Origin: Malus domestica
Taxonomy: Eukaryota; Streptophyta; Magnoliopsida; Rosales; Rosaceae
Direction of reading: 5' to 3'
NCBI RefSeq assembly: GCF_042453785.1
Contig: NC_091661.1
Span: 26,837,501 to 26,901,500, forward strand
Length of the DNA: 64,000 nucleotides
The notes under the pieces are model-generated. The model worked only from the letters and a program-made list of their open reading frames with translations, ran no database searches and had not been told where the DNA came from. Positions 12,212 to 23,591 of the stretch are shown here, piece by piece; position 1 is the stretch's first letter; each line of letters starts with the position of its first letter. The position numbers and the translations under genes are program-made.

Positions 12212-14007
12212 TGATGTGAGAATTACTTGACACACAAATTAAACCCTCTTTTTGTCAATTGTAGTATAAGTATAAGTAGGGTATCGTTCTAGGCCGGGGA
12301 TTAGGAGGGCTTGCTAAAACCTCTTAAAAACATAAAAAACAAAGTTAAAAATATTAAACAAGACTCAAGGACACAAAACTAGGCTAAAAACTCTAATAAT
12401 TCGAAACACACTTAAAATGACTCAAAATAATAAAAACAATCAAAATAGACACTAGGAACTGAAATGGACGGAAATTAAATTAAAAGACTAACAATAAAGA
12501 AAACTAACTAAATAATATAATTTAATAATGGATGGGTGTTTGGTTTTGATGAAAAGTAAATTAAACTTAATTAAATTACAGAATTGACAAAAACATAAAA
12601 TTAAGGTAAAATGATAAATGACGGACTAGCTAGAGGGTTCTTCTCCACACATGACACATATGCAACCTAAATTGATTTTCAGTTGTTCTTTCAATAAATT
12701 GTAAATCTCAACGCCCCAAATTAACCGTGAATTGCACTAATTAACCCTTAGTTTTTCCACAAGTTATTGGGTTGGATGATTGCATACGACAACCCAAAAC
12801 ATTCCCTACAAGTTCCCTACATGAATTGCATAATAGAGATACAAGCAAGAATCATTAAGTTCTATGAAAAATATAAGCATTGACGAGGCACTCGTTACTA
12901 TGATTTGCATGAAACTTATGCCAAGAATTTACTTAACGTGATTGTGACTAGCAACCTTTACTACTTGTGAATATAAGTTCATAACGATTAGGTGAAATTC
13001 ACTTATATTCTAGCATCAAATTCATGCATGTAAATTAAGCGTGCACTCTCAACCAACATACACAAATCAGTTTTTATACGAACGGATAAGTAAATTGAAT
13101 TCACAACTTATGAAATCACAACTGAAGGTAATCAATTCATATTACAAATATATACATGACTTTGAATTAACCTCTAGCCAAAATAAATTTAGTTACACAT
13201 TATTAAAACAGAAATAAAACATGAGTTTGAGAAAATATACAACCCTTTTATTTTTCTTCTGCTGCCGTCTCCCTCTGACTTGCGTCAGTCCTCACTGCCT
13301 TTACTGTCAGTTTCTTCCCCCCCGTGCTGCTTTGTTTTGCTGCACCTCTGACCTGGTCTTTTTTTTATTTTCTTTTTCTGGCAGCCTTGCTGCCTTCCCT
13401 CGGTTTCTGTTTCTCCTCCCTATTTCTGCTCGGTTTCTCACGCTGCCAAGGCAACTCTTCTCGCGTGCTGACCCCTGTCCTCCCGCTGACTTCTGTCCGT
13501 GTGGACTCTGCACGTCAGCTCCCCCTTCGGTTTCTGCTGCCGCAAGGCAGCTTTTGCTTCTCTCCCTCTGACTTGCCCTCTCTATTTTCTTTTTCTCCTT
13601 TCTTTTAAAAGCCCCCGGGAAGCTCAGCTCCCCCACTCTTTTATTCTTTTATTTCTGACCTACTCCCCACTACTATTTTTCTATTCTTTCCACCTACCTT
13701 CTCCACTCTGTCCGTGCCCTCTCCCCTTTCTTATTTCTGTTTCTTTCTTTTCTTTTACAAAACATTCAAACATCATTATTATTATTTATTTATTATTATA
13801 TATTTTTTAATTTAATTTAAAAGCTGATCTACACAGACAATTTTGACGAATTTATTACATAAAATTTCACTTGTTCTATTTTTATTTTCTTTGCATAACA
13901 AATCCTATAAACACAAAAATAACGTAAATAGCTCAAAAATATAAGGAACTAACTAAGAAAAGACGAGTGAATTTGAAGTAAAAATATATATAAATATGAT
14001 CCGATCA
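12212..14007 (-). repeat. 3' LTR (element sense) of the Athila/Tat-like element
   Basis: 1796 bp, starting TGATGTGAGAATTAC and ending GATCCGATCA on the plus strand. The pyrimidine-rich segment at 13240-13800 yields overlapping ORFs on both strands that occur identically in the other LTR and resemble no protein. A diverged relative of this LTR is the solo LTR near 47152-49350. Confidence 0.93.
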
Positions 14008-14022
14008 AATACCCCCATACTT
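14008..14022 (-). other. Polypurine tract of the Athila/Tat-like element
   Basis: On minus the sequence is AAGTATGGGGGTATT, abutting the 3' LTR. Two more G-run copies lie inside the interior, near 14716-14730 and 15540-15555, the latter in the motif GGGGACAATGTCC...TTTGGGGGT known from Athila/Tat interiors. Confidence 0.8.
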
Positions 14023-14657
14023 AGCTTTTGCTAGTCCTCGAGCAAAACAAAGAAAACATGAAAAAGTACTAACATGAAAAACATTAGTTTCCCCCTATGT
14101 GACCCTCATAGAATTTCATTTGAGAACACAAATCATCAAGAACCATAGCTAGCACCAAACAAGTTAATCCAAGTTCATCTTCCTTATTCAAATATTAGCA
14201 GTAATCTTTGAATCATCCTTGAGGTGTAGTGTGTGAGATAGCCATGCTAATGCAATTTCAAGTTTTTATTTTTAAAATCATCATATGCGAACTAGCGACC
14301 TTCTCACGGGATATGCACTCAATCACACATGTGTTTAGTTTAAATGTGTTTCGCTCAAAGAAATCAAATGTGAAATTTCTACCATAAGCTTGCATAAAGA
14401 TCACTTCTCCACAGTCATAATTGCAAAACTTAAATCAAGAGGACTTTTATTGGATGTAATGAGGTTTAGGGATAGGGTTATTGAAACGATAGAATAGGAA
14501 AACACAAGTTCCAAGCTACATTGCAAGCAATTCTTTTCTTTAGATTTATAAGAACTCAAGCTCTCCAACGATTCTTCTTAAACCTCCAACCACACCCTTA
14601 AACTGAAAATTAAACAACTTTTTATTTCATTTGTATACAATCTTTCTTTTTTTCTTT

Positions 14658-14703
<46 letters not shown>

Positions 14704-16340
14704 TACAAACATGAAATACCCCCACACTTATTCTTTTGCCAAACACCTTCAAAGTACTTCACAAACATTTTTCATAAGACGATCTCACATTGCTCACTAG
14801 CTTGCTTGGAAAGGGTAAGGAAAAATGTTTCAGGTATAAGGGTAGACATATATGGTGATAAGAAATAAAAGGCTCAACAAACACGGCTCAAATTGGCAAT
14901 CTAATGATATCATTTTTATTTGGGAAACATGGTTATTTGGGCCATAGTGGTAAACCTAATGCCTCTATCATTTCCAAGTTCATGCAATCAATGACAAACA
15001 TTTCGAAAGATCGTTACGCAAGTTCTAGAGATGTATCTCACATAAGTTCATCACACATGAAAGAATAGGAGTGTATGAAAAATGCACACACTTTCAATCG
15101 GCTCAAAAACTCACATAGGATGTATATGGTCACTAAATTCACATATGAAGCTTTAAGTCATGCTTTAGTTTCACATCAACAAGGCTATGTGCATTTGGTT
15201 TTTTCAAAGATGATCAAACATGTACAAAACTAACAAGAGAATTAGGAATTTCACAAAACACATGTTAACTAAGTTCTTGATGATCATGGTTCAAATTTGA
15301 TCCAATTATATCATTGGGTCGGGAAACTAACAAAAATCTAATTCAAAACAATAAGGGAAACAAGACAATATTTTTGGATTTTTAAATTTTCCGATTTTTT
15401 TTTTTTTATTATTTTTTTCTTTTAAAAGAAAACAAAACTAATTAAGAAAACAAAAAGCAACAACATGGAAACAAATGAAACTCGTTCGTAGTTGAAGGTA
15501 CAAAAAAAAATTTCAATTTGGTCATTTTTTATACTCTTTACCCCCAAACTTAAACTGGACATTGTCCCCAATGTCAGAAAACACTATAATGCAAAAATAA
15601 ATAAAATAAACAAAATAATAAAAAAAATAAAATAAAGCAATTGGACTGAAAACTTCCCTAATTTGCAGTAAAATCAAGCGATGACCCCCCAAGCTAAAAT
15701 TCTGCAATCAACTTCAAGGGTGGAAATAACCAAAAGTTCCTGCAAAGAAAAGAAATAATTCAGTTAAGGACGCAAGATAATGTAGAAAAATGCAAACGAA
15801 AAATTGAAAATGAAAATAAAAGATAATGAATAGAACTAATAGGTGATCATTGGCCGTGCTTGTTGACTTTCCACAGCTTTCCTCTTGAACGGGGTGACAC
15901 TTAGCTTTTTACTATTTGATGATATTGTACGGCGGAGCTTTGCTCTTTGGGAATGTTGCAGTTCCTTATTTGTTCTCCAAGCAGATGTGGCAGCTTCTCT
16001 TGTTCTTCATCTCAGACTCCTTGTGCTGGGTTGATTGTACGAGCTGCATTCTTCTCTGCTTGTTTCCTCTGCATGGCGGGCAGGCACGAGGGAGAGGTGT
16101 TGGTCTGTTTCTTTCTTCAATCTTTCCAAGTGCCCACCTCTTGCTCTCTTTCTCCTTGTCCCTAGCTGAGGATGAATCAGCACGTTGTCTCCACATGCTT
16201 CGAGGTATCATCTTCACTTCCCTTATAAGTGAGAACCAAAGCGAAAGCACAAGATGATGAGTACTCGAGAGCAGGGTTTGGTAAGCAATCAGGAACAAGG
16301 AGAAGGAAGGAGAAAGCATGATATGAGATACTCTTGCTTT
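14023..16340. other. Non-coding interior of the Athila/Tat-like element
   Basis: No convincing gene on either strand. It holds a T-rich tract (14649-14700), two extra polypurine-like G runs, and on plus a pyrimidine-rich stretch (15960-16200). Overlapping ORFs near 15916-16343 on both strands lack recognisable domains and probably reflect base composition. In full-length relatives the pol and post-pol regions occupy this space. Confidence 0.6.
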
Positions 16341-16924
16341 CAACCTTTATGATATGAAATACTTTTGCTTTGAAATGGGTTCTTCGCAGGAGTATCCCAA
16401 GGAATTAGGAACACAGAGTAACTTAGGAGGATTCTTTGGGAATGCATTTTCAGAGATGAAGAAGTGCTGAGAGCGAAGTGCTGAGAGAGTGTGCCTTTGC
16501 TGTGGAAGGCGAAGGTAGAAACTTATAGGACTTCTCTTCACAACCGGAACTGTTATCTCACTCATTGTCGGCAGCCGGTGGATGGATGAATAGTACAAAT
16601 TACGCGCTTTCTGACAAAGCTGCCCGTAATTTCCGCAAAGCTGCCAGTTGCATGTGACAAATGCTGACTAGGCTGAGAGAGACAGATGGTTGGAATCGGC
16701 ACTTCGACAGACTGCCCGTGATTTTCGCAGAACTGAGTTTGCCTGTGACGGGTGACAACACGTCTGGACGAATTGATCTTTCGAAATTCGGGATTCGGTT
16801 CGTGGTTTCTGAGCAAGCCCAACTTTTAAGAAATTAAACGCCTCTTTTGAGAAAAGAATCCAGCTTTTGAGAACGGAGCCCCGACTCTTCGATTTGCGAG
16901 AGGACGCTTCTTCAATTTCTGAGG

Positions 16925-16960
16925 AGCGCCTCTCCGATTTCTTCTTTTTATAGAGGCGCT
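16925..16960 (+). promoter_or_regulatory. TATA box enclosed by an inverted repeat, upstream of the antisense ORF
   Basis: TTTTTATAGA at 16945-16954 is a good plant TATA box about 115 bp before the ATG at 17068. It is enclosed by perfect 8-bp inverted arms, AGCGCCTC at 16925-16932 and GAGGCGCT at 16953-16960. Further upstream, two imperfect copies of CTGCCCGTAATTTCCGCA lie about 91 bp apart (near 16619 and 16710). A dedicated promoter for the antisense gene is inferred from this arrangement; no transcript evidence is available. Confidence 0.5.
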
Positions 16961-17067
16961 AATTTTGTTCCACAACACACTTGAGCTCCCTCTTGTAAAC
17001 CCTCCCTTCGTGCACTTCCAAAATCTTGATCAGTCAGACTCTCCTTTTTCTTCACCACCTTTGAAAA

Positions 17068-17694
17068 ATGTCTGGCCCTTCCGATCGTCGTTTTGACTTG
17101 AACCTTGGTGAAGAGGCAGCTCCGCCTTCACCAGACAACATATGGCGCCCATCCTTCATATCCCCTACCGGTCCCCTTACCGTGGGGGATTCGGTGATGA
17201 AAAATGATATGACAGCTGCGGTGGTGGCCCGGAACCTTGTCACCCCAAGAGATAACAGACTGCTCGCTAGACGGTCTGATGAATTGGCGGTTAAGGAGTC
17301 TCTGGCTCTTAGCGTGCAGTGTGCGGGTTCCGTGTCCAACATGGCCCAACGCCTATTTGCCCGAACCCGTCACGTTGAATCGTTGGTGGCTGAAATACAG
17401 AGTCTCAAAGAGGAGATTAGAGAACTCAAGCATGAAAATAAACAATTGCATAAGCTTGCACACAACTATGCCACAACCATGAAGAGGAAAATTGACCAGA
17501 TACATGAATCTGATGGTCAAATTTTACTTGATCATCGGAGGTTTGTGGGTTTGTTCCAACCACATCTGCCTTCGTCTTCTGGAGCAGCACCGCGTAGTGA
17601 AGCTCCAACTGATCAACCTCAGCCGCCTCCTCCTTTTGTGGCCCCGCCGACTGCAGAAGCCCCGCCTACTACTGAAGCACCACCCGACCAATGA
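17068..17694 (+). CDS. Antisense coiled-coil ORF of the Athila/Tat-like element
   Basis: An intact 208-codon ORF on the strand opposite to the retrotransposon's own sense. The N-terminus is charged (MSGPSDRRFDLNLGEE). Residues about 105-140 form a heptad-rich coiled coil (SLVAEIQSLKEEIRELKHEN), followed by a basic stretch. The C-terminal 50 residues are rich in Pro, Ala and Glu. There is no signal peptide or membrane segment. It has a TATA box about 115 bp upstream and ends before a T-rich tract. Near-identical proteins are, from memory, abundant as 'uncharacterized protein' in plant genomes, consistent with spread by retrotransposons. Antisense ORFs are described for some plant Tat/Grande-type elements, but their function is unknown. 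I infer that it is expressed because it is the only undamaged long ORF in the element. Confidence 0.7.
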   Translation: MSGPSDRRFDLNLGEEAAPPSPDNIWRPSFISPTGPLTVGDSVMKNDMTAAVVARNLVTPRDNRLLARRSDELAVKESLALSVQCAGSVSNMAQRLFARTRHVESLVAEIQSLKEEIRELKHENKQLHKLAHNYATTMKRKIDQIHESDGQILLDHRRFVGLFQPHLPSSSGAAPRSEAPTDQPQPPPPFVAPPTAEAPPTTEAPPDQ

Positions 17695-17727
17695 ATACGA
17701 TTAGTTTACATCATTGTAAAATATTTG

Positions 17728-17870
17728 TACTTTTTTTTTGTTTTTTTTTTTTGTTTTTTTTTTTTGTTTTTTTTTTGTTTTTTTTTTTTTGTATATATTT
17801 TTTTTTTATCATTAATTTTAAATTTTATCTTTTTATTTTTATTTTTTTATTTTTTTATTTTTATATATGT
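17728..17870 (+). repeat. T-rich low-complexity tract after the antisense ORF
   Basis: Runs of T broken by single G or A. It starts about 35 bp after the antisense stop codon and could lie in the 3' UTR of the antisense transcript. Seen from the element's sense strand it is A-rich and separates the gag-like ORF from the rest. Confidence 0.8.
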
Positions 17871-18044
17871 AAATTAATGTAAAGAGACTTTATCTACCCT
17901 AAACAAGATTCACACGCAAGTAAACTAACAGTTAATGAACTTAAACAAGGTAAAATAAATGCAGTAAAGAGAAGGGTTTAGGAATGCAAATCTGATCGGA
18001 AAAAGATTTGTTGAGCAATTTCAAAGTCTCCCTTCGTTGAATGC

Positions 18045-18062
18045 TTGGGTTGCCTCCCAAGA
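18045..18062 (-). other. Conserved stem-loop CTTGGG-AGGCAA-CCCAAG
   Basis: On minus the sequence reads AAGCGCTTCTTGGGAGGCAA then CCCAAGC, giving a perfect 6-bp stem with a 6-nt loop. The same motif is familiar just after pol in Athila/Tat elements. Here it lies about 40 bp beyond the gag-like stop, showing that pol has been removed between gag and this point. Confidence 0.65.
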
Positions 18063-18102
18063 AGCGCTTGATTTAACGTCTTTAGCCGGACGAATCTTTC
18101 CT

Positions 18103-19212
18103 TTAAACTCCCCTCGGCTCCAAAGCATGGAATTTATCTTTTAATGGGAGGTGATACTTGAAATGATTCGGCAATGGTTTGAATTCACGAGTGGGTGCCT
18201 GAATCATCAAAATCAGAAAAATGTTAGTATAAATAAAAATTAAAATTGGAGAAGATGGCTTACTTTCTTTTTCCGGCACAAACTCAATGACAAACACCAC
18301 ATTTTTGAACATTTCCGGGACTTTGAACTTGACCAGGTTTACTATGATAGTTGTGGCTTGTCCCAGGTCATCCTCCTCCTCTTCTGCTTGCAGCAGCAAT
18401 TCATCCATGTTCGGGCTGTGTTTGGATGGTTCTGGGACAGCTTCATCCTTCATGTCACCTTCCAAAGTGATAGCTTCATCGATTTCAACTTCTGCCTTTG
18501 AATTTGCAATGTTTGAGTTGGAAAGTTCGCTTTGATCTCGAATCTGTGCCATGAATTCCACAATCTGCCCAACTTGCATCTCCAATTCGTCCACTCTTTT
18601 GACTCGGTCTTGCATCTCCTGGTTTTGATTTTCTACTCCCTGATTCAAAGAGGTGAGTAACTTATTAAGTGTATCATTATCCAAGGATGTACCTGAATTG
18701 AATTGGGTTGATTGTTGTGGTGGCTGTGACGGTTCATATGGCCACTGATAGAACTCTTCCGATGGCGGCAATTGTTCTTCTTTTTGTGAACCTTGTACCG
18801 AAGAAATTAATTCTTCAAGCATTTGATTATAATCCACGGGCATACTTTGATTCGATTGGAATTGTTGTGGGGGATGCTGTGGTGGCTGCATAGGTCTTGA
18901 ATAGAACGCGTCTTCTTGCTGCCAATATCCACCTTGTTGGAATTGTTGAGGTTCTCCCCACATGTAATCTGAATAATCTCTCCAATCTGAATTGTAAGCA
19001 TTGGAAAACATGTTGCCCCTTGATTGGTTATGGCCTTGATATCCCCAAACATCTTCATTTGCAGAAAATTGAGGACCTTGATATCCTTGCCCATAGGGCA
19101 CATCAAGTGTAGGGACACTTGGCATTGTGGTCCGTTCGGTATTATGAGTTAATTGAGCAGTGAGCTGTGCCAATAGATCTTGAATGCTAGTAGAATCCAG
19201 GTCTTGCTCCAT
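18103..19212 (-). CDS. Gag-like protein (C-terminal region) fused to a pol-linker remnant
   Basis: An intact 369-codon ORF beginning about 110 nt inside the primer site, in the position of gag. It is rich in Gln, Pro, Tyr and Met in its first half (QQFQQGGYWQQED). Then follows a segment like the post-zinc-knuckle part of Athila gag ('LTSLNQGVENQNQEMQD...VDELEMQVGQIVEFM', written in two parts), and an acidic stretch. The end carries 'EFKPLPNHFKYHLPLKDKF', matching the 'LKPLPxHLKY' linker before reverse transcriptase in Athila pol. The capsid domain proper and the zinc knuckle are not visible, so packaging function is uncertain. The direct join of gag tail to pol end indicates a large internal deletion in an ancestor. 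Confidence 0.65.
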   Translation of the reverse strand: MEQDLDSTSIQDLLAQLTAQLTHNTERTTMPSVPTLDVPYGQGYQGPQFSANEDVWGYQGHNQSRGNMFSNAYNSDWRDYSDYMWGEPQQFQQGGYWQQEDAFYSRPMQPPQHPPQQFQSNQSMPVDYNQMLEELISSVQGSQKEEQLPPSEEFYQWPYEPSQPPQQSTQFNSGTSLDNDTLNKLLTSLNQGVENQNQEMQDRVKRVDELEMQVGQIVEFMAQIRDQSELSNSNIANSKAEVEIDEAITLEGDMKDEAVPEPSKHSPNMDELLLQAEEEEDDLGQATTIIVNLVKFKVPEMFKNVVFVIEFVPEKESKPSSPILIFIYTNIFLILMIQAPTREFKPLPNHFKYHLPLKDKFHALEPRGV

Positions 19213-19322
19213 TTGTACCTCAATTCAAAGAAAGAAAAATAAATCAAATATCAAAAGTAACATACACAAACACAAATAAACATAAGCAAAAACAAAAATA
19301 AAAGGATTAGCAAAGTTGCTAA

Positions 19323-19340
19323 TCCCCGGCAACGGCGCCA
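19323..19340 (-). other. Primer binding site, tRNA-Asp type
   Basis: The plus strand reads TCCCCGGCAACGGCGCCA, identical to the 3' end of plant tRNA-Asp, so on the element strand it is the complementary primer site. It sits 5 nt from the right LTR. This primer is characteristic of Athila/Tat elements. Confidence 0.88.
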
Positions 19341-19345
19341 AAATT

Positions 19346-21142
19346 TGATGTGAGAATTACTTGACACACAAATTAAACCCTCTTTTTGTCAATTGTAGTA
19401 TAAGTATAAGTAGGGTATCGTTCTAGGCCGGGGATTAGGAGGGCTTGCTAAAACCTCTTAAAAACATAAAAAACAAAGTTAAAAATATTAAACAAGACTC
19501 AAGGACACAAAACTAGGCTAAAAACTCTAATAATTCGAAACACACTTAAAATGACTCAAAATAATAAAAACAATCAAAATAGACACTAGGAACTGAAATG
19601 GACGGAAATTAAATTAAAAGACTAACAATAAAGAAAACTAACTAAATAATATAATTTAATAATGGATGGGTGTTTGGTTTTGATGAAAAGTAAATTAAAC
19701 TTAATTAAATTACAGAATTGACAAAAACATAAAATTAAGGTAAAATGATAAATGACGGACTAGCTAGAGGGTTCTTCTCCACACATGACACATATGCAAC
19801 CTAAATTGATTTTCAGTTGTTCTTTCAATAAATTGTAAATCTCAACGCCCCAAATTAACCGTGAATTGCACTAATTAACCCTTAATTTTTCCACAAGTTA
19901 TTGGGTTGGATGATTGCATACGACAACCCAAAACATTCCCTACAAGTTCCCTACATGAATTGCATAATAGAGATACAAGCAAGAATCATTAAGTTCTATG
20001 AAAAATATAAGCATTGACGAGGCACTCGTTACTATGATTTGCATGAAACTTATGCCAAGAATTTACTTAACGTGATTGTGACTAGCAACCTTTACTACTT
20101 GTGAATATAAGTTCATAACGATTAGGTGAAATTCACTTATATTCTAGCATCAAATTCATGCATGTAAATTAAGCGTGCACTCTCAACCAACATACACAAA
20201 TCAGTTTTTATACGAACGGATAAGTAAATTGAATTCACAACTTATGAAATCACAACTGAAGGTAATCAATTCATATTACAAATATATACATGACTTTGAA
20301 TTAACCTCTAGCCAAAATAAATTTAGTTACACATTATTAAAACAGAAATAAAACATGAGTTTGAGAAAATATACAACCCTTTTATTTTTCTTCTGCTGCC
20401 GTCTCCCTCTGACTTGCGTCAGTCCTCACTGCCTTTACTGTCAGTTTCTTCCCCCCCGTGCTGCTTTGTTTTGCTGCACCTCTGACCTGGTCTTTTTTTT
20501 ATTTTCTTTTTCTGGCAGCCTTGCTGCCTTCCCTCGGTTTCTGTTTCTCCTCCCTATTTCTGCTCGGTTTCTCACGCTGCCAAGGCAACTCTTCTCGCGT
20601 GCTGACCCCTGTCCTCCCGCTGACTTCTGTCCGTGTGGACTCTGCACGTCAGCTCCCCCTTCGGTTTCTGCTGCCGCAAGGCAGCTTTTGCTTCTCTCCC
20701 TCTGACTTGCCCTCTCTATTTTCTTTTTCTCCTTTCTTTTAAAAGCCCCCGGGAAGCTCAGCTCCCCCACTCTTTTATTCTTTTATTTCTGACCTACTCC
20801 CCACTACTATTTTTCTATTCTTTCCACCTACCTTCTCCACTCTGTCCGTGCCCTCTCCCCTTTCTTATTTCTGTTTCTTTCTTTTCTTTTACAAAACATT
20901 CAAACATCATTATTATTATTTATTTATTATTATATATTTTTTAATTTAATTTAAAAGCTGATCTACACAGACAATTTTGACGAATTTATTACATAAAATT
21001 TCACTTGTTCTATTTTTTATTTTCTTTGCATAACAAATCCTATAAACACAAAAATAACGTAAATAGCTCAAAAATATAAGGAACTAACTAAGAAAAGACG
21101 AGTGAATTTGAAGTAAAAATATATATAAATATGATCCGATCA
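19346..21142 (-). repeat. 5' LTR (element sense) of the Athila/Tat-like element
   Basis: 1797 bp; matches 12212-14007 with one substitution noticed and one extra T in a T run near 21015. It ends at TSD TCCAA, directly beside the hAT stop codon. Confidence 0.93.
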
Positions 21143-21999
21143 TCCAACTACATAAATGAAGAGCTCCTATGAGGTTCAAACAATGAGGAACAACCATCTA
21201 GATTCATACAATAGTCATACCAAGTCATGTAACCCCGAGCAGTTTGTAAGCCATGTTTGAACATGGTGCACATATGTCTCTCTTGAGCTCCCTAATGTCC
21301 TCCTATACATGGGATAGTTAGGATTAACCCAACTAGTAGGTCTATAGTCTGTTTCATCATCTTGAGCTCCATAACTAGTTCTACTATAATCAGACATAAC
21401 ATACCCATAGCCATCATAAGATTCATTTGAGTTAGTACTAGGTCTAGTTCCTATGTTCATAGATCCAAAACTGATCGCCATGTCATCTTTAGATGGATTG
21501 ATTGGTTGGCTTTTTTTCCCTGAGTATTGCTTCTCAATTGCGCCAATGCCTGGTCCAGCTTCTCTACATCCATGATCCTTATCTTGGGTGGCATGAGTAA
21601 AATTAGCCTCGATAGTAAATGGGCTATATTGTCTTCCTTCTTCATTACCTCATGATCCAGCATTACTTCCTCCATCATTATCTAACGAATTGGATGAACT
21701 TTCCTTTCTACTAGTACCGGCGTCGTCTCTCAAGGGACGTCTTTGACCTTGCTGAGTGCCAAGCATATCCCTTTCAAATGATGAAGTATCTCAACTCCTA
21801 ACATCTTCGGATATGACTCTATCAACATCAACTCCTTCTTGGGTAGCATGTTGTGCTATAACGGCATCAGGGTTGCCTTGTTCATCATCCAAGTGAGCTG
21901 TCATAATCCATTGTTGAATTGGATTATTATCATCATCAGATGGTTGCCCTGCAATGTCAAGAAGGTCTATGTAGTCATTTTCTGCAACCTTGTTCATTT

Positions 22000-22274
22000 T
22001 GGCCTCTTCATCACGTAGCTTAAGTTTCATATTATAATAGCAAAAGGCAATCTTTTCCAGCCTATGCGAGGCGGTTCCTTTGTTTCGTGTGAATAAGAGC
22101 AAATGTACTCCAATTTCGCTCACATGCCGATGATGATGCTGTCTGTGACAATATACGCATAGCAATTTTTTGCAAGTTCGGGGCAGAATCGCCATGAAGA
22201 TTCCACCATTCTGCTGGGGGATCGATTTTCTTTATTTGACAACCATCTCAGTGTGACATGTCTTTCTACAGTCT
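22000..22274 (-). pseudogene. hAT dimerisation domain of the hAT-like gene
   Basis: Reads 'WNLHGDSAPNLQKIAMRILS' and 'SSSACERNWSTFALIHTKQR', the conserved hAT C-terminal dimerisation block with S-x-C-E-R-x-W-S. A deletion of about 2 bp follows 'NRLA', after which 'RLEKIAFCYYNMKLKLRDEE' continues in another frame. Confidence 0.85.
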
Positions 22275-22580
22275 CTAAAATTTATCACCTGGATTCACAA
22301 TGTTTTGTGTTCAGTATGCATAAAACTAAACTTAATGAGGAATACATTGTTTTGTGTTCACTTACCTCGGCCCCAAATGCTTGCAAACCTCTATCCGCAG
22401 TTGGATTCAACCTTTCAAATACGCGTTGGAGTCCTGAAAGTAACTCTTTATTATGGCCAACCCCTGTTTCATATTGATATTTAGGGTTCAAGTAGTGGGC
22501 TACAAATATGAAGATTAGTTAATGCCTGTTGTATAAATTTAAAAATTGATGCACGTTTTTACTAAGAGATTAAAACATAC

Positions 22581-23590
22581 CAGTTTGATGTAATGGACGA
22601 GATAATGTGACATCCCATCTGTGATTGATGATTTTGAGAATCCATTTTTTTCCCTTCAACTTAGAAATCTTCTCTTTCATTATGTGAAACATATCATATA
22701 AGATAGGCATTGTAGGAACTACCTCTGTGTCAACAATTCGCAGGATGCTATACAAAGGCTCATAGATGGATTGCACTCCTTTCATGGCATCCCAGAATCT
22801 ATGATCAAGGACTCGACTTTCAATTCTCTTCCCTTCTTCTGATTCATTGAATCGACTATTATACCATTCCTCACTTGTAAAAAGTTGCCTCAGCCCAGCT
22901 TTCTTATTTAAGATGCTATTGATGGTGATGTAGTTTATCTCAAACTGAGTTGCACCGGGTCGGAACAAATCTCCTTGACAGAAGATCCTCATCTGAGCCA
23001 ATAGCCAACCATGATTGTAAATGTAGTTGGTTAATTTCCTAGCTTTATTTATGACATTAGCCACCGACTCTTGCTTCCCAATATCTTCAAATATTAGATC
23101 AATGCAATGTGCAGCACAAGGAGTCCAATAAATAGGATACCGCTCCATCATTATCTCTCTAGCTTTAACAAAGGCTGAACCATTGTTGGTGACAATATGA
23201 ACAACATTCGACGGCCCAAACTCTTTTATGACATCCTTCAACAATTTGGCGATGTACTTTGCATCCTTAGTTTTATTTGAAGCATCCACTGATTTCAAAA
23301 AAATTGTTTTCCCGTTTGAGTAGACCATGAAATTTATTATAGACAACCTCATCGGGCCAGTCCATCCATCACTCATGATGGTGCATCCATACATGCCCCA
23401 ATTTTCCTTTACTTTTTCCACATAGGCTTGCATGTCTGTGTGTTCCATATCTAAGTACTTATGCTTTATTTCATACGGCGATGGTGTGGCTACGCCTTGA
23501 CCTAATATAATCGAACTCATATTAGTAATTTGTGTGTTTAGAATATTTAAGTTCAAGAAAGGAAAGTCATAAGGAATAAAGCAAAACTTG
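22581..23590 (-). pseudogene. DUF659 (hAT catalytic N-part) of the hAT-like gene
   Basis: Key motifs: 'GCTIMSDGWTGPMRLSIINF' carries the first catalytic Asp in S-D-G-W-T. 'VVHIVTNNGSAFVKA' corresponds to the second Asp motif, with Asn in place of Asp. 'YWTPCAAHCIDLIFEDIG' is the conserved C-x2-H block. The region ends with the RW block 'HRWDVTLSRPLHQTG' at a splice donor. Apart from the frame slip at its start, this exon is open. Confidence 0.88.
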
Positions 23591-23591
23591 C

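Larger units (their letters stand above)
12212..21142 (-). mobile_element. Athila/Tat-like non-autonomous LTR retrotransposon with an antisense ORF
   Basis: The element is bounded by a 5-bp TSD TCCAA (12207-12211 and 21143-21147), which lies immediately after the hAT stop codon. The LTRs (12212-14007 and 19346-21142) differ at one base that I noticed (12751 G versus 19885 A) and by one T-run indel, so the insertion is recent. The primer site matches tRNA-Asp and sits beside the right LTR, so the element runs on minus. The interior has a gag-like ORF on minus, then a jump to sequence typical of the end of pol, with no protease, reverse transcriptase, RNase H or integrase. A separate intact ORF lies on plus. 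Confidence 0.93.

Noticed and set aside
13221..13810. Overlapping ORFs on both strands in a C/T-rich region, repeated at 20355-20944
   Set aside because: They lie within the LTRs of the Athila/Tat-like element; low-complexity pyrimidine sequence explains the open frames.
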